From: Lytechinus variegatus
Lineage: Eukaryota > Echinodermata > Echinoidea > Temnopleuroida > Toxopneustidae
DNA length: 64,000 bases
NCBI RefSeq assembly: GCF_018143015.1
Contig: NC_054741.1
Span: 58,109,048-58,173,047, forward strand
Direction of reading: 5' to 3'
Part shown: one piece after another, positions 24,901 to 39,900 of the stretch
Layout of the letters: each line of letters opens with the position of its first letter
Numbering within the stretch: position 1 is the first letter of the stretch
Translations under genes and position numbers: made by a program
Notes under the pieces: model-generated
Seen by the model: the letters and a program-made list of their open reading frames with translations, nothing else
Databases searched by the model: none
Told to the model about the DNA's origin: nothing

Positions 24901-27900
24901 GAACGTAATCACGGACAGGAAATGTTTCATATATACGAAGACTTTAACATGGGGCAATCACTTTTTGAGTCATGAAAACGAAGCATATGCCACTACATAA
25001 AACAATGATAACTCAAGTGCTAGGAAATATATTTGGTTTATATTGACTTGAAAACGGGATGTTTCAGTACAACAGGATTATATATCTCGTTAACAGACAA
25101 TGCAAGCACCGGGAACAATGAAAACGTAGGCCCTGGGCAAATTATGTTTCATGAAGTTTTGATAAAAATGTTTCTTATGTAATGTAACATAACATAATTA
25201 TAATATAACATTATAATGAATAATATTTTCTTCTTTTCCCACTATACGTTTCTCTTCCTTTCTCCCTCTTTTCTCATTTTCCCCCTTTTCCCCGTTTTTG
25301 GGGTTTTTGTTCGTCCGATGGGGGGGGGGGGGGGGGGGGGGCACGTGCCCCCCATGCCCCCCGTAGTTCACGTCACTGTATGTCCATATGGCAAATACCC
25401 CTCCAATATTATTATCCTCTTTATCCCATGATGGATTAATGGTTTATTAGAGATTACATTAAAAAAATTGAAATTCCATCTTAATCCCTTCCCAAAGATC
25501 CCAACATTAATGATTTGGAAGAAACGGGAATTTCTCTTCAATGTTATAATAAGGACATAAGTATTTCGTTTGGAAATGGTGAACTGGCTCGTTATTTGCA
25601 TTTTATGATTCAATAATATTGTTTTATTTGTTAAGTGGTATTTCAGGAAGAATTTTCACCAATAAAACAATTATCTCTTGTGATTTTTTTTTCATTTCTT
25701 TCGTAAAAAGTGGGGGATGTTTGTAAAGGATATATCCCCCCACCCCCGGGATTTACGCTAGTGCTCGGATCAACTAACAATGTGTTCCAAGACCGGTCTC
25801 GGGGCGCCCCGAGACTGCTTTGGACGCTTTGGATTCGGTGTAAACGCAAACCCGCCCGAGACTGGTCCGAAACAGGTTCGCTTGATACGCTCCATGTGGA
25901 AAGATTACATAGCGCGCGCTTGGAGCCCTTCCAAACCTCAGACAGCTTTGGTAAAGTCGGTGCAAACGCGTAGATAGCTGTCTCGGGGCTCCCCGAGACT
26001 CGGAACGATTCCGGTGTAATAAGGGGTCAACAATTTAGGTCAGCTTTTTTTAAACCAGACTCGGGGCGCCTCGAGTCTGGTTCAAAAAAAAATCAAGAAT
26101 CCCACATATTCAGTTAGCGTTTCATCAATATTTTTATCCGACAAGTTGTCAGATCTGACATCTTTCCATGATTTTGATCGGCTGAGAGGCACTGTTCCTA
26201 TGGTAACTGTCGGATAAAATGGGACTTGTCGGATTAAACGTCGACAAGTCCTTTCATGAAACGCCCTCCCCCGTTCTCATTATTGCCGATGCTTTACTGT
26301 TTATATGTTTTTATCAATAACGGGGGTCTATGATGACAAAATCTGTGCATGCAACTCCGCGAATACGAATTTTTGTGGGCTATTGGAACTTTCGAGCTTA
26401 GCCCGAGTCACACTGCGAAAGGCTGAGCAGAGACTTTTTTTTAGTAAATTGCCAAACGATTATGGAGTTCTTTGAATATAGTGTGATGTGCTTGTAAAGA
26501 CAATTGGACAATATCTGGCTACTTAGTAGGTATATAGTCCTATCACAAAATATTTCATCCTAAAACATGAATTACACGTATGGTATTCAAAATTTTCAGA
26601 CTTAACATTTAATCCAAGTATGCCATTATGCATTCGTAAAAAAAAAACATTTGAAAGAATATCAAGCGTGGGAAATACTAAAGCCCTTTGAACATACATT
26701 AAAGCTTTGTCATGAATTATGTTTCTTGATCAAGATATCATAAAAAGCAAAGCATCGGCAATAGTGAGAAACATAACTGAATATGTGGGATTGTTGATAT
26801 TTGTAAAAAAAAAAATATAAAGCATGATAAAAATATTTCTAAACATTTAACACAAAAAACGAAGACAATAAACTTTCTATATTGCTTTTAATTCGAGTTT
26901 ATCGAGGTTCACATAGCGAAACATTCGTAGTTCTAGTTTATTATAATGATTTGTACTTCACTTTTAATGACTTACAGGGGTCTGCGTGTATTACATAATT
27001 TTTCTTTACAAGTCAATGACAAAGGAGATAATTATTTATTCTTCATAGATTATGAATTGCTATAGATATACTGCGAGTGCAGGCATCGGTATTTTGTGTA
27101 TTTCTGAAACCCTTCAACACTGTGTTATTTGGTGTTTTAGTTTCCCCCTTGACGAAATATATGACAGTCCAATAGATTTGTTAAAAATCTGAGAATTAGA
27201 AAAATGGGATGAAATAAAGTAAATTGTAAGAACAAGCACAGATGCGATGCCAATGTATCCAAACCTTGTTATTTGGATTGCTTATTCTGAAAGATCATCA
27301 CCGTATATATTGACAGCAGTATGGCGTCGCACAGTTCTTTTAGATTGGAACAGTTATTATTTTTTTTCTTATTTCAAGTTCAAGTTATCAGGCATGTGAT
27401 AACATCTACCAGTCCTAGACATGTAACATTGCTGTTCAGTAAAAGAAGCTATGCTAAAAATCCGAGTTGATACGTTAAAAACACTATTCTCCAACCTTGT
27501 ATACTATAAGAACCTTTATTACAAGAAATGATCATAATTGTTTAAATTTACTCAAGAGATTTGAAATCTAAACAGTAATTTCCCATATCCTACATTGATA
27601 TTGTTTGTAATATTGAATTATTTTTCTGGTGACTTTTTTGTGACTAATTTTTAACCAAACCTCCGACTTGGTTTAACAAAACTGATTAACAATGTCGCTC
27701 GGGATGCTTTATGAATGCAGTATACTACCTCCACACAAATTTAAAACACATTTTTAGGCCTGTAGAATTATAGAATGGAATTAGACAACCACCCAGGCTG
27801 AAGAATTAGGGGATAACGTGTAAAGATGTGACTTTCAGAGCCTCGTACGTTTCTCTCCCGGATTTTTCGATGTACGCCGAGCTGATAATGAAACTCCTCG

Positions 27901-30900
27901 TATTACGAAGCTCCACGGCGTACGAGTGAACAATGCCAAGCTCTCCGTACGTCCAATCAACGCTCGACCCATGCGCCTCATCTACGTAACAATAATGATG
28001 AAAAGTAGACAAATAAGTAGTTGGTCGTCATTTTTCATGCAGTGTTTAGTAACATAATATGCAAAAGAATTATTTACATTATGAACTCCTTGATGATCTT
28101 GATCATGATAATCATGAGAATATTTTTTTACAATGAAAATGATGATCATGATAATGATAATAATTATGATAATGATGATAGTGGTGGTATGGTATTAGTG
28201 ATTTTGATGGTATTGCATGGTGATAACGTTCACGGTATGGCATCGCTTCGGTTCAGTTTATTTTACTTTTCAACAAACAATCATGGACATATACATGGTA
28301 AGGAGTATTGAGTATGACCCTAGTTTTGATGGTTACACTTCGTAATTCCGAAGGTTCGTGATTCCGAAAACGAAATAAAGTTCGTTGTTCCGAAAACGCG
28401 GGCACAAATTTTTGAAATGCTTTTCTGTCAGCGCCATGAGCACTGAAATGTTTACCCGTGCGCTATATAAGTAGCCGCTATTATCATGATTATTATTATC
28501 ATCATCATCATTATTATTATGGTCAATTTTGAGCACTTATTTGATTTTTACGCGGGCTTGAAAATACGCGCGCTTCATGACTTTTTGTCTACTTTCGTCG
28601 ATATGTTCCGTCGACTCGGAAGTTTAATAATGTGATGTAAATATTTATAGTGATCCGTAATGTTGATGTGATCATTGATGGAATTTAACAAACGGCGCCT
28701 TGAAGACTTCGTTATGACCTGATGACATTGAAAAAGGTTCGCTGCACATATCCATAGTAACCTCCATAGATGACATGAAAGTGAGTATGGTGAAGGAAGT
28801 GGTCGATTTTGAGATAATGAAGGGGGAAAATGGCTATTAGATTAAAACAAAATGATAGAGATGATTCCGACGAAATTGATAATAGTGATGATAATAATAG
28901 TAATAATAATGAAGATAACAATAATAAAAGGTATTTTTCTAGCGCACTTATTATCCAATAAGTGATCTGTCATACAGACAAACAATAATCCTTATTTACC
29001 CAAGCAAGGTAGCCGCTGATGCTATAACTGATCTTCCACACAGCAAAATCTGTGGTGTTAACCGGTGTACATAGAGGACCACACCAGTTATTTTACACCG
29101 GTGTTAAATTGTCAGTGCTATTTTAACACCTATAGGTTATATTGTAACACCACTGGTTGTTACATTTACACTATTTGGTGTTTTGGTAAATCTCGAGGGT
29201 GTAATTTTAACACCTCAGGGTGTGGTCCTCTATCAACACCAACTGGTGTCAGTTTTAACACCACAGTTTTACAGTGCAGAAGGCGGCCTGCATGACAGGG
29301 CCTTTTCACATGTGAATCTTAAATCATCATTGTAATTATGACTGCAATTCGTCTGTAGAATAATCGGACCTTTCACACGCTCACTCGAAAACTGTGGTTT
29401 GAATTCGAATTCCCGAGCAAAGGCGGTATGTGTCAATAATGATAATATTATTCATTTTTTGTTCTAATTTTCATAGTCACCATCAACAATGTTGTTGTTA
29501 TTGTTATTATCAACAAATTGTAATTATCTTTATTATTATTGGTATATATATTGATATTATTATCATTGTCATTATTATTACTATAATTATTATCATTATT
29601 ACTACTAATATTATTAGTATTATTTTAATCATTATTTGTACAACTGTTATCATTGTTATCAATATTTATCACTAAGGAATATCCAAACAAATGAAATACA
29701 TTACTCACATATAACTGTAGCAATTGGACCCAAATTGGTGTGGTACACTGTTTCGCCATCATACACACTTTGCAGTGCACTTACTGACCTAGTAGCCACA
29801 TCAATCTGGGAAAAAGAAGAAGAGCAAGAAGAAGAAGAAGAAGAGGAATGAGAAGAAGAAGTTTTCCATTGTTTATTTTGTAACATAATAATAAATCGAT
29901 AAGAAATTAATGACATAAATTTTACACAAGCGAAGTCATATACGCTACAATGCAGGTAGAAATTAAGTCAGCGAAATCGTTCATTCCTCGGGAGGCAAAA
30001 CAATGACGTATAGGACTACAAAACGAGCAATTTATAGTGTCATCGTAGGTTGAAATTGTAACATGAACACTCGATTTCGAAGTAATTATGAGACATCTAT
30101 GAATATAATGGATATTTGGTGAATCGTCATCGTCAAATTCCCTCCAAGTGCTCGTTCCTGTAGGACATATTTGCTTTCTACTATACATTATTTGCAATAT
30201 TGCGTAAAATTGTGTACGCCCAAACGCGCATCTGCGTATAAATAACGCATGCACGATTTTATTTGTCAGTCTTCCTTTATTGAAATTTCTTCAATGTTTC
30301 TAGTCAAAGTAGTACCCTTACCTCAAAATAATAGGATTTGAACAGATGAAGAAAAATCAGACAAACAAAACACTAAAAATTTGATAAAGATTGGACTAGG
30401 AATTACGAAGTTATGGCCTTTTCAAGATGAACATTCAGTGAGCAAACTGCATATCCCCTCTTGTTCGTTTGTAGTTTATTATATGAATTCGGTTTATTCA
30501 TTTTTTTCCTCCAATAGCTAACAAGGAAATCGATTGACAAATCATTTAGTGCATTCGAAATTATTTGCTTCAATCACATTTCATTATAAGGAAGACATAT
30601 TATCATTCACACATGACATGAAAAACAAGAAAACAATTATGATTTCATGTAATAGCATAAAGGAAAGTGGGGATGTAATATCATCAGCCCGTCTCATGAA
30701 TATTCATGACGACATGCATGAAACTGTTTTGACAATAGTATATTGCTAATCTTAAAAAATAAATAACTTAGCTATCTATTATCAGATTTTGATGTTATGT
30801 CATTATAAGGGAGATATATCATTCACGCATGTATGAAAAACATGAAAACAAGTATGATTTAATGTAAAAGCATAAAGGAAAGTGGGGATGTGACATCAGC

Positions 30901-33900
30901 ACGAATGACAAAACATGAAATATTTGTTTTCTACAAGTGTAACTAGACCAAATCATCTGGTCTATGAAGGAAAAGGACTAGAACTAGACGCAGTTCTGCG
31001 GGTATACGCGCATGCAGTTGCTTGTTTGGAATCCATTCAGTGCACTGTCGGCTTTCTTGGTCGAGCGAGCAAACATATAAATAAACCTAACAAAAAAGTT
31101 CTCAGCCTCAAAATATTAAGTACATTTCGTCCACGAACAATTTTGACAAGCAAAAAGAAAACAAAAAAGGAAAATAATAATAAGGTCTTTACTTTCAAGG
31201 GGGGGCACACTTCAGTTTAAACGCCATTTTTCATTATAAATTCTCATTGTGCCTCTCGAGGGTGGGGGCACGGCCCCGGATCCTCCCGTGCTAACAATAG
31301 TCACCTGTTCGGCGTAGTCTGGTGGTAAAGTCTCTGTGTATCCACATGGAGTCATCCACATCTCACCATATGCGTGAAAGTCGATGAAAGCAAGAACGCC
31401 ACGTTCATTGTTAAGTTTTTGTATGTGATCGGTCACCGAGGAGACTTCAATTTCGGAAAATGCGTTAGGACCGGGGTATGTCTCTGAACACTTAATCGAG
31501 GATGCAACTAAAGACATGTAGAAGATAAGAAAATTAATTAATTGTGAGCATATTCATTACACGGACAATATTAACAATCGTCCAAAAAATACATCTTATT
31601 GAAATGTGTTATAATCGGTAAATCATGATTTCTTTTCTAAGATTTTGTTTTCTTTATTTTGGAAGAAATAAGTATTGGGTTCATCATCTCAAGATACGAT
31701 TAAATACAATTCAATAGGCAGTAAAGAGTCAAACAGTAATTTGAAAAAGGTCGTTGCTCTAAAAAATGAAGGTGAACACGTTTATAAAACAAAAATGACA
31801 AGCATAAGGGGAAAAAAATTTGATCCAAAATAAAGGTGATTTTGGTCAAATTTCTACTTTTTGGTACAACAACTTTATTTTCAAAAGGTGATGCCAATGG
31901 TGTATAACCCCCGAGATAAATATTTGGATGTGTTTCAGCACGCCATGTAGCACCCCCGCTTCCCAGGGCAATGTGAAGAGGCAGACCCCTCCCTTGCTCT
32001 AGGGGGGCGCGGAACGGTTTTCTAAGTTGGGCTGACCATGCAAAAAATCACAATCATATATGGTCATTTTTACGTTTTTGTGCACGGTTTTGGAAAAAGT
32101 GGGGGGCTGAAGCGCCACCCCCCCACCAGCCCTCCGCTTCCGTGGCCACTGGCTCTCTCTACCTATATCCCCTCCACAGCCCTATCGCTCTCTCTTTCAC
32201 TCCTCCCATTCCATCCCCCTTTCTTTTGTATATAATGTACAATATAGGCTTATGGCTTATGCATGAAATATTTTAAGAAAACCAGCAGTGGTTTATATAC
32301 ACTGTAAAAACATTGCGTAACATTTTAACCAGCGCAAGGGTAATTATGTGTCCAACCGATTTGGGGCAGTATATTACCCAATGCGGGAAGCATGTTTTTC
32401 AGTAAGATTAAAAAATAAGCAGCACTTACTTTTTCAAAAATTTTCATCACGCTGCATAAATAAAATTGCCCAAAAGAAATGCCAAATATTGGTTGGACAC
32501 ATAATTACCCTCTTGGAGCATTTTTTTGAGTATGTGTGTGTATATAATGAGTAAAAATACACTGTAAAAACGCTGTTTGGAATTTGAAGCACGTCGTTTA
32601 ACACTTATTGTTTAAACTTTTCAAATAAGTTGTTTAAAAAGTTTAAACAACTTGTTGTTAGAGTGACTGGCTTCAACAATATACTATTTTTTGAAATATA
32701 TATATATATATATATACATATCAAAGACGGGAGATTTAAGAATTGAATTGAACTAAGGAAACTTACCCCACTCGTAATCCCAGTTCCTATTCGGATCTAC
32801 ACCATAGCACGATGAGAGTGGAAGTGGTTTGCGTGTCTTGCGCCACATGCGATCCTTATTAAAGGAAATGACAAGCAAATAATCAATTAACAATGGTTTA
32901 ATGAATATTCAACGTCAAGTTAGGAGTATTTTAATGGATGCTCAACATCAGTTAACAACGTTTCAATGAGTATTTAAGAAGAAGAAGAGTAATAATAATC
33001 ACAATCGCGTTTAATGTTTTTAACACAAGTACACACTTGCAACAATAACGCATATGGTATTTTCCTTTAATTGATTAACGATAAGCCCAGGATTGTCATG
33101 AGGCCTTATACCAAGTTCTCACTTTCACGATTCAAACGTACTCAATCGTGAAGTGATCTTAGTGATCTTATCAGATCGTATCAGATCATATCACATCAGT
33201 CGTGACGATCGTATTGATCGTAGAAGAAAATTTGAATGGTTCATAAACTTTTGCGATCAGTTACGATAGGCCAATCGTGTCGTTCGTATAAAGATCGCAC
33301 GACAATGGGAATGAGTTATTAGGCCACACGGTCATCGTACCTGCGCTATGAAATCGTAGATAATCGTAGATACTTACGTCGGTCCAGGTAAACTCGTAAC
33401 CATCGACGTTATACACAGGCAGCATGTACACGTCTAAATTGTCCAATATATCTCTTGCGTCCAAATCGTTGGCCACGTAACCTTCAACGAGCTGCAAAAA
33501 AGAAAAAAAAAATAATGCATTATGAATTTCAAAATGCTCTAAATGCATTAAAATTGCGACAAAAGACATGGAGTTTAACGACTGCTCGACTAGATCAAGG
33601 CATTCCACCCCAAGGCCCACTTGAGCTTTATTTTGTGGTTTTTTTTTCGAGAGGGATAATGACATTATATGACAAAAAGAAGCAAAATGTGTAGTTTTAA
33701 TGGAATAAACACACTCGGCTCTCATCAACTCAAAACACTAAAAGTTTTTAAATCTTTCTCTATAAATCCATATGGAGTTTAATTTTTCTTGAAAACAATT
33801 CATCTTAATCAAATATGTGACAAATAACATTTCATACATATTTTACATCGTTGAAAAGAAAAAAGGAAATTTTTGACTGATTTCGTAGCAAAAGTGAAAA

Positions 33901-36900
33901 AGCTCTTCCTTTAGTAGGATGCAAACAACATAGATATAAGATTTGACCCCCCCCCCTCCTCCCTCCACCAAAAATAGTGAATAAATGAAATAAGATTGAA
34001 AAAAAAAATTAAAAACAAGAAAATATTGAAGGAGAGTATCCAAATTAGTGTAAGAATGTGCATTATTGTCAATTAAATTACCCAAATATGTTATCACGTT
34101 ATCGAAGAAAGCATTCATTTTGAGATGAGTATGCGCCTAATTGCCTTCAAATTGCGAACAAATTTTGGTAAGGAAATTCACATTATCTGGTCTACATAAC
34201 TGTTCCCTGTTTGATCTATAGGCGAATACAGCGAGAGGATTGTATACTATAATGCACATTTTTTTTCTTGATTACGGGTGATTATGAAAGCATTTCAAGT
34301 GTTTATCAAAAGATCAATCCGATTTATTCTACTCGTCACAGGAACCATTCCAACATCATTTCGAGTAAAAGACACTTGCTCCTCCCCTCCGTCAGAATCG
34401 AAGGTCAATTGGGATTTTGTTACGACGAAAAAAAATAGTTATGTTACAGAAGGTTCACTATTTTGCATCTGAGGTATTAAAGAAAAACACACCTTTTTCA
34501 AAGGGAAGACATACACACCTCTTCGGAGACCCCCCCCCCCCGAGTAAATAACTTACATGTATGCCCCCACCCACATAAACAAATCTGGTTACGACACTGT
34601 CATAGAGTAGGATATATTCTCTAGAAGTCGGTTGTGTTAGTTTGTGTAACCGTCCCCCGGGAACCGTCCAAGTATTTTGACATAATTATAAAGCCCCCGA
34701 ATATTCATGTCGTTACCAAAACTTGCAACACTTTTATACAAATTGAAATAACATTTAGCTTTTCATAATAAGCATCAGTGTGTAGGCTTATCAATACTCA
34801 TACCAGTTTAGTCATGTAAATAATTGTAGCTGGGGAGATCCACTCGCGGGCGTGGATGCCGCCTTCGTACCAAACGACCGGTTTTCCTCCCGTTCCTCCA
34901 CTTATCTGGTGATAGAAACACAAATCAACGCTGTAATAACAATTATGTTTTAAAAAAGCACGGTCGCCATTATTGGCTATATGCTTTCAGATACAAATTG
35001 CAGACATCTATTCTGATTGATTCATACTGATTTTTTTTTTTTTTTGGGGGGGGTTGTTCAAAGAAAAGGATTTTATCCGTATATTTAAAACATTTGTGAT
35101 ACAGGAGAAATTGTGGAAGTAAGACATTCTACAAAAATTACTGTTTTCACTTTGTAATTTATTGTTTGAACCCAAATAATGTATGCATTATGTCAAAGCT
35201 AAAAAAAATCAATGCTTTCATATAATGTAAGTTTGAAAAAAAAATTGTTTTGGTTTGATCGGATCAAGATCACTCTTCCATATTGGCCAAGGACATTTAG
35301 CAGCTTGAAAATAAGAAAACTGCATTCTGATTAATTAGTCAATGACCTTTTTATTTTAGTCATCTTGACACTCATAAACGCTAAAATATAAAACTGTGCT
35401 CATTTTTTTTTACTGGGGTCTTCTGAAGCAAACCTTTAAAGCCCGAATCGTCCGTCCTTCATAAGAACTTCCGACGTCAACGACTTCTACGAGATTTGGA
35501 TATGACAAAGCCAAGTCGTCCATCCAGTTATTAATCTGGAAAAAGAAATAACAAAAAGAGAGAAAAAAAGGGAATCGCGGGTGGGTGAATATCATCATGA
35601 AGAGAAGATCAGACCGGAGAGAGAGAGGAAGAGAGATACACTTTTCTTTCTGAGGAGTCAATTTGACTAATGAATGGCGCTAACTGGGTGTCAATTCATT
35701 TTCGAGGCAAGTAACTCGTTTCCCAGTTACTTTCAGTCGGAGTTTGAGTATTTTTCAGCGGATAATTTATCACTCTGAATACAGTTGACTCCAAGTTGCA
35801 CTGATTCCGAGTCAATTTACTCCGCAGAAATAAGAGTGGAGATAGGTAGACAGAGAAAGGGAGGGAGAGGGGATTCATCGTGGGCTCAATAGCGATATAG
35901 TGGGAAGAGATGACAAGAACCACTATACAGTGTCTCCCACATAAAATAAAAGGAAACCCGTATTTAGAGTATGATAGCTCAATAATATGTTTCGATCATT
36001 AAATCATCGTTACTCGTAAGATTGGAATCTCTTCTTTGATTCGAGACCAAATACAATATTGAGTTATTCACACATTGCGGAGTAAAATCAATAATCAGAC
36101 AAGATGATTTGAAGAAGCATCCCGGATCGGACGTGAAACTGTATACTCCGTTTCAATAATAGATTTATTTTTTTCTTTCGTAATTTAAAGGAACAAAATC
36201 ATTATAAAAGAAAAATAAATCGCTTTAAAAAATCTGTAAGCGTGTTGTATAGCTGCTATTGAGTGTCTCCATTATCTATCGCATAAAAATAAAAAAAGCA
36301 AAATGCTAGGGCCTATAATAGTCAGAGTTGGTTATTGCCATTAATTTCTATGTTACCATCTTGTTAATGAAGAGAGAGGAAAGAGCCAGTAGAGGTACCA
36401 TGGAAGAGTGGTCTAAGGGGTCCGTTATACACGAAATTCCAGCCACGCGGTTCATTGAGCAAGGCAACATTACAACTGGTCTACAACCATGACTGTGCAT
36501 ATGTTCTTCTAATCAGTTGTTGGAAAGTTTCACTCCAATCCGGGCCGTAGTGTGCTGGGCAAACCCTTCACTCGAGTTAAGGGTCTGAATGGATGATTTC
36601 AAGTTCGGTGTTGACCTTTTGGTGTTGGTGGGTGTTAGGTCAATTTTTACACGATTATAACACCAAACATAAAATGAAGTTGGTCCCGAAAAGTCACTCA
36701 CTAGTTGATGAGATGTCAATAATATGATCTGGATCAGTTTTACAAACTCTGAGTAAGTTTTGGAGCAAGGGAAGCAATCAAAATTTCAACACCAACACCG
36801 GACTTGAAATCACCCAATGTGCAGCCTTCTCATGCCTTGCGTACTGAAGGCTCTAAGTTTTGCATGTGCTAGTCTTTGCGTGGAGGCACACTTGTTGATC

Positions 36901-39900
36901 AAAGTTCCAATCAGGGCCTGTGCTTGCAGACTATATCATGATATATATATAAAAAAATATATAGTTACCGTATCAAGGGTGTTGTAATCGGTGTAGCTAA
37001 AGCCAGGCACCGCTTCCACCCTCTCCCCATCGATATCCTTTTGAAGATCCTGGACTGTGACTTCGAACTCGAGATTGCGACGATTGATTTGACCGACAAC
37101 AAGATCTTGGTGCAGAGGGCTGATTAGCATGTCGACAGGGCGATCGACTGTGGTAGGGGACTTCCAGAAGTCGACCTAAAAGGGACATAAACATGATAAA
37201 CTTCGTCTAAAAATATTACATCTCGGGACTCGGGGTACATTAATTTTCTTTCTTTTTTTTACAAATAAATTCATCTCGCTTTCATTAGCGTGTATTTTGC
37301 TCCGAGACGTAGGGCGCATTAATAAGCGCTTTTTTCAGAATGGCCCAAAGTGCGTTACAGCATATTATTACCCCGGTCATTGGATTCATTTTAATCAAGC
37401 ACGAAAAGTGCACAATGTGGCTGCATTCGTCGCAGCCACATTATGGCGCTGGCAAAATCAAACATACAATTTCTTTCGCATCCTACCGGGTTCCAATTTA
37501 GCACCTGGGTCGAGCGTGGCAAAGTGTGGATTAACGCCTTGCCAAAGGACGCAAGACCGCGGTGGGATTCGAACACACGACCCTCTGTTTACAAGGCGAG
37601 AGTCAGAACCACTACTCCACGACTCTTCCACAGTGCATTCATGCACAGAGGTAACAAATTAACTACGTCCGTCGTTTTCGTATCAGACGCTTTCTGGAAC
37701 GTAGAGAATCTGTTGTCAAAAGCCTATCATGACAAAGTAGTCTTTGTCGAAAATCGCTGAATCAAAACAGCTGTGTCGTCCTGGACTCTGGACAAACGAC
37801 AAATATACAATGTTTCGTCAGCTCCGAATCTTAGGACGACCAGCTGGCCCGGTCCACCGATTTTCGACAAAGGCCTCTGAAAGGATCCCATGGAAGCACA
37901 GTGGTATATTATTGAAACCGCTGAAATGGGCCATCCTCCATCTGTATGTTATGTTTAATTGATCATGTATATATTTTATCTTTTTATATGGAAATAAATA
38001 AATACAAACAAACTGTCCACTGTGATTTGACTCGTATCTTCAATAGATTTTCTACGTTGTAGAATTCGTCCGCGTTGCAACTGCGAAAGTTTGCTGGATT
38101 TTGCACCTTCAACAGGGTCGCATGCACGCTAGATATTTTTTCTTTCCTGCGGCAGATAACCCAATAACAAGATTTATTCCGTCAAATAATACATCTCATG
38201 AATATTCGTAAACACGATTCGTAAAGATATCAAGAAACTTGCAACACCTGGAGCAACTCGTCAGCATGATGTAATCCTTATATGTTTGCACAGCAAAAAC
38301 TCTGGTGTTAACCAGTGTACTTAGAGGACCACACTAGTTATTTTACTGCGATGTTAAATTGACAGTATTAGTTTAACACCTATAGGTGTTATTACAACAC
38401 CTTTGGAGGTATGGAAAAGGTTGCTATATTTCTATTTAACCTACATGCAAATCATTATAAGAAATGGCAAGTGTTATTATGGAATCATTACTTACATAAT
38501 CTTTCACGGTGTCCTTAAGTGAGAAGAGTTTCCCAAGCTCCTGGTCATTTTTAGGAGTTACCCTGAGTACTTTGTATCTGACACGAAGATGAAAAAAATA
38601 AATGAAATTAATATCATACGATAATACACTATTCATTTGAGGTAACTGCTGAGTATTCGAGTTGTAGCAATAGTGATACTGAAGCACTTTCGATAATAGG
38701 CCGTTTCCAATATTAAGAATTTTCCAATTGTTGCAGACTTTGTGCAATTTTTCTTTTTCCTCATGATGATCAAACGCTTGGCCCTTCAAGAGATCATTTT
38801 GGTTGACCAAAAATACCTGATGTAAATCTTTCACACTGCCAAGATTTGGATGCCCAACTTTCAACCCTGAGCAATACACTATCCACACAACTATTGGTTA
38901 AAATCTGCCCAAGTTGGGTAATAAAAACGAATAACTAGGTAATGAATTTGCTCAATAGGATAATCATCACTAATAACCGTCCACTGTTCACATCGCGCGG
39001 CGCCTGCACCAGCCCCCTAAGACTTGCCGACGCTATGATAACTCGTGCGCGGCAGCGTCTTTGCTCATTGCCTGACGAAGTCCAGCAGCTTGAAGACGAA
39101 ACGTCGCTTTCCAACTACGTTGTGAGACAACTGGTTATTTCTTTTACTTAGGATAACAATCGCCCAGAATATATAAATTACCAACGTACATTACCCAACA
39201 CAGTGTACAGTATGTTGCCCAACATCAGACTTACGGTCTTTTGTCACAAATCTATCTTTTTCTGCTGTAAAAGCCAAGTCCACATGAACAAAACGTTTTC
39301 AAGAATTTTTTTTTACAAACCATGAACATTAAAAAAAAATCGGGTGCAAAGTAATGGCATTCCAATATTTACCTTACTCTCAAAGAACATTTATATGCAC
39401 GTCACGGTTGTATGCATACGAGGGAAACAGTGATATCATATACTACTTATGCTATTACTTTTCCATTTTTTCCCCTCATGATAATGTAAAATATTCCTTC
39501 TTTCTGAGCTGCTGAACATGCGGAATTACCATAATTAAAAACTACAATGGTGATTCAACGGAGAGCGTCATCATTTTCAAGTCAGCAAAACATATATTTT
39601 ATCTTTCGTTTGATAAAATATAAAGGCATTAGTGAGTGTGTGAAATATCATCGACTGTTTCATTTGCATGTAACCCGTATATTGTTCATAATATATAATA
39701 AATATATTACTATTCTGAAACAAAATAAAATAAACAAACGTTAAAGTGTGTCTTCATCGTCAAATCTGAAAAAAAGGAAATATATTATAATAAAATAATC
39801 TCTCTCTCTCGTCTTCCCTTCCTCTATATTTTATCAAACATATTTACGTAATGAAAAAAAATATGATTATGTTTGATAAACAATATCACATTATTATTGC

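Noticed and set aside
25643-25977. Cluster of overlapping frames on both strands
   Set aside because: Caused by GC-rich palindromic repeats, which lack stop codons on both strands.
33261-33728. 155-codon minus-strand frame
   Set aside because: It contains exon 6 of gene 3 with intron on both sides; splice sites define 33378-33491.
36395-36430. GGAAGAGTGGTCTAAGG as a tRNA-like A box
   Set aside because: No B box follows at the right distance.
38436-38888. 150-codon minus-strand frame
   Set aside because: It reads through true exon 2 of gene 3 and the upstream intron; only 38496-38577 is coding.
38930-39200. GACGAAACGTCG-containing block as a retroelement end
   Set aside because: Only short motifs resemble known retroelement 3' regions; no coding frame or second copy supports a call.
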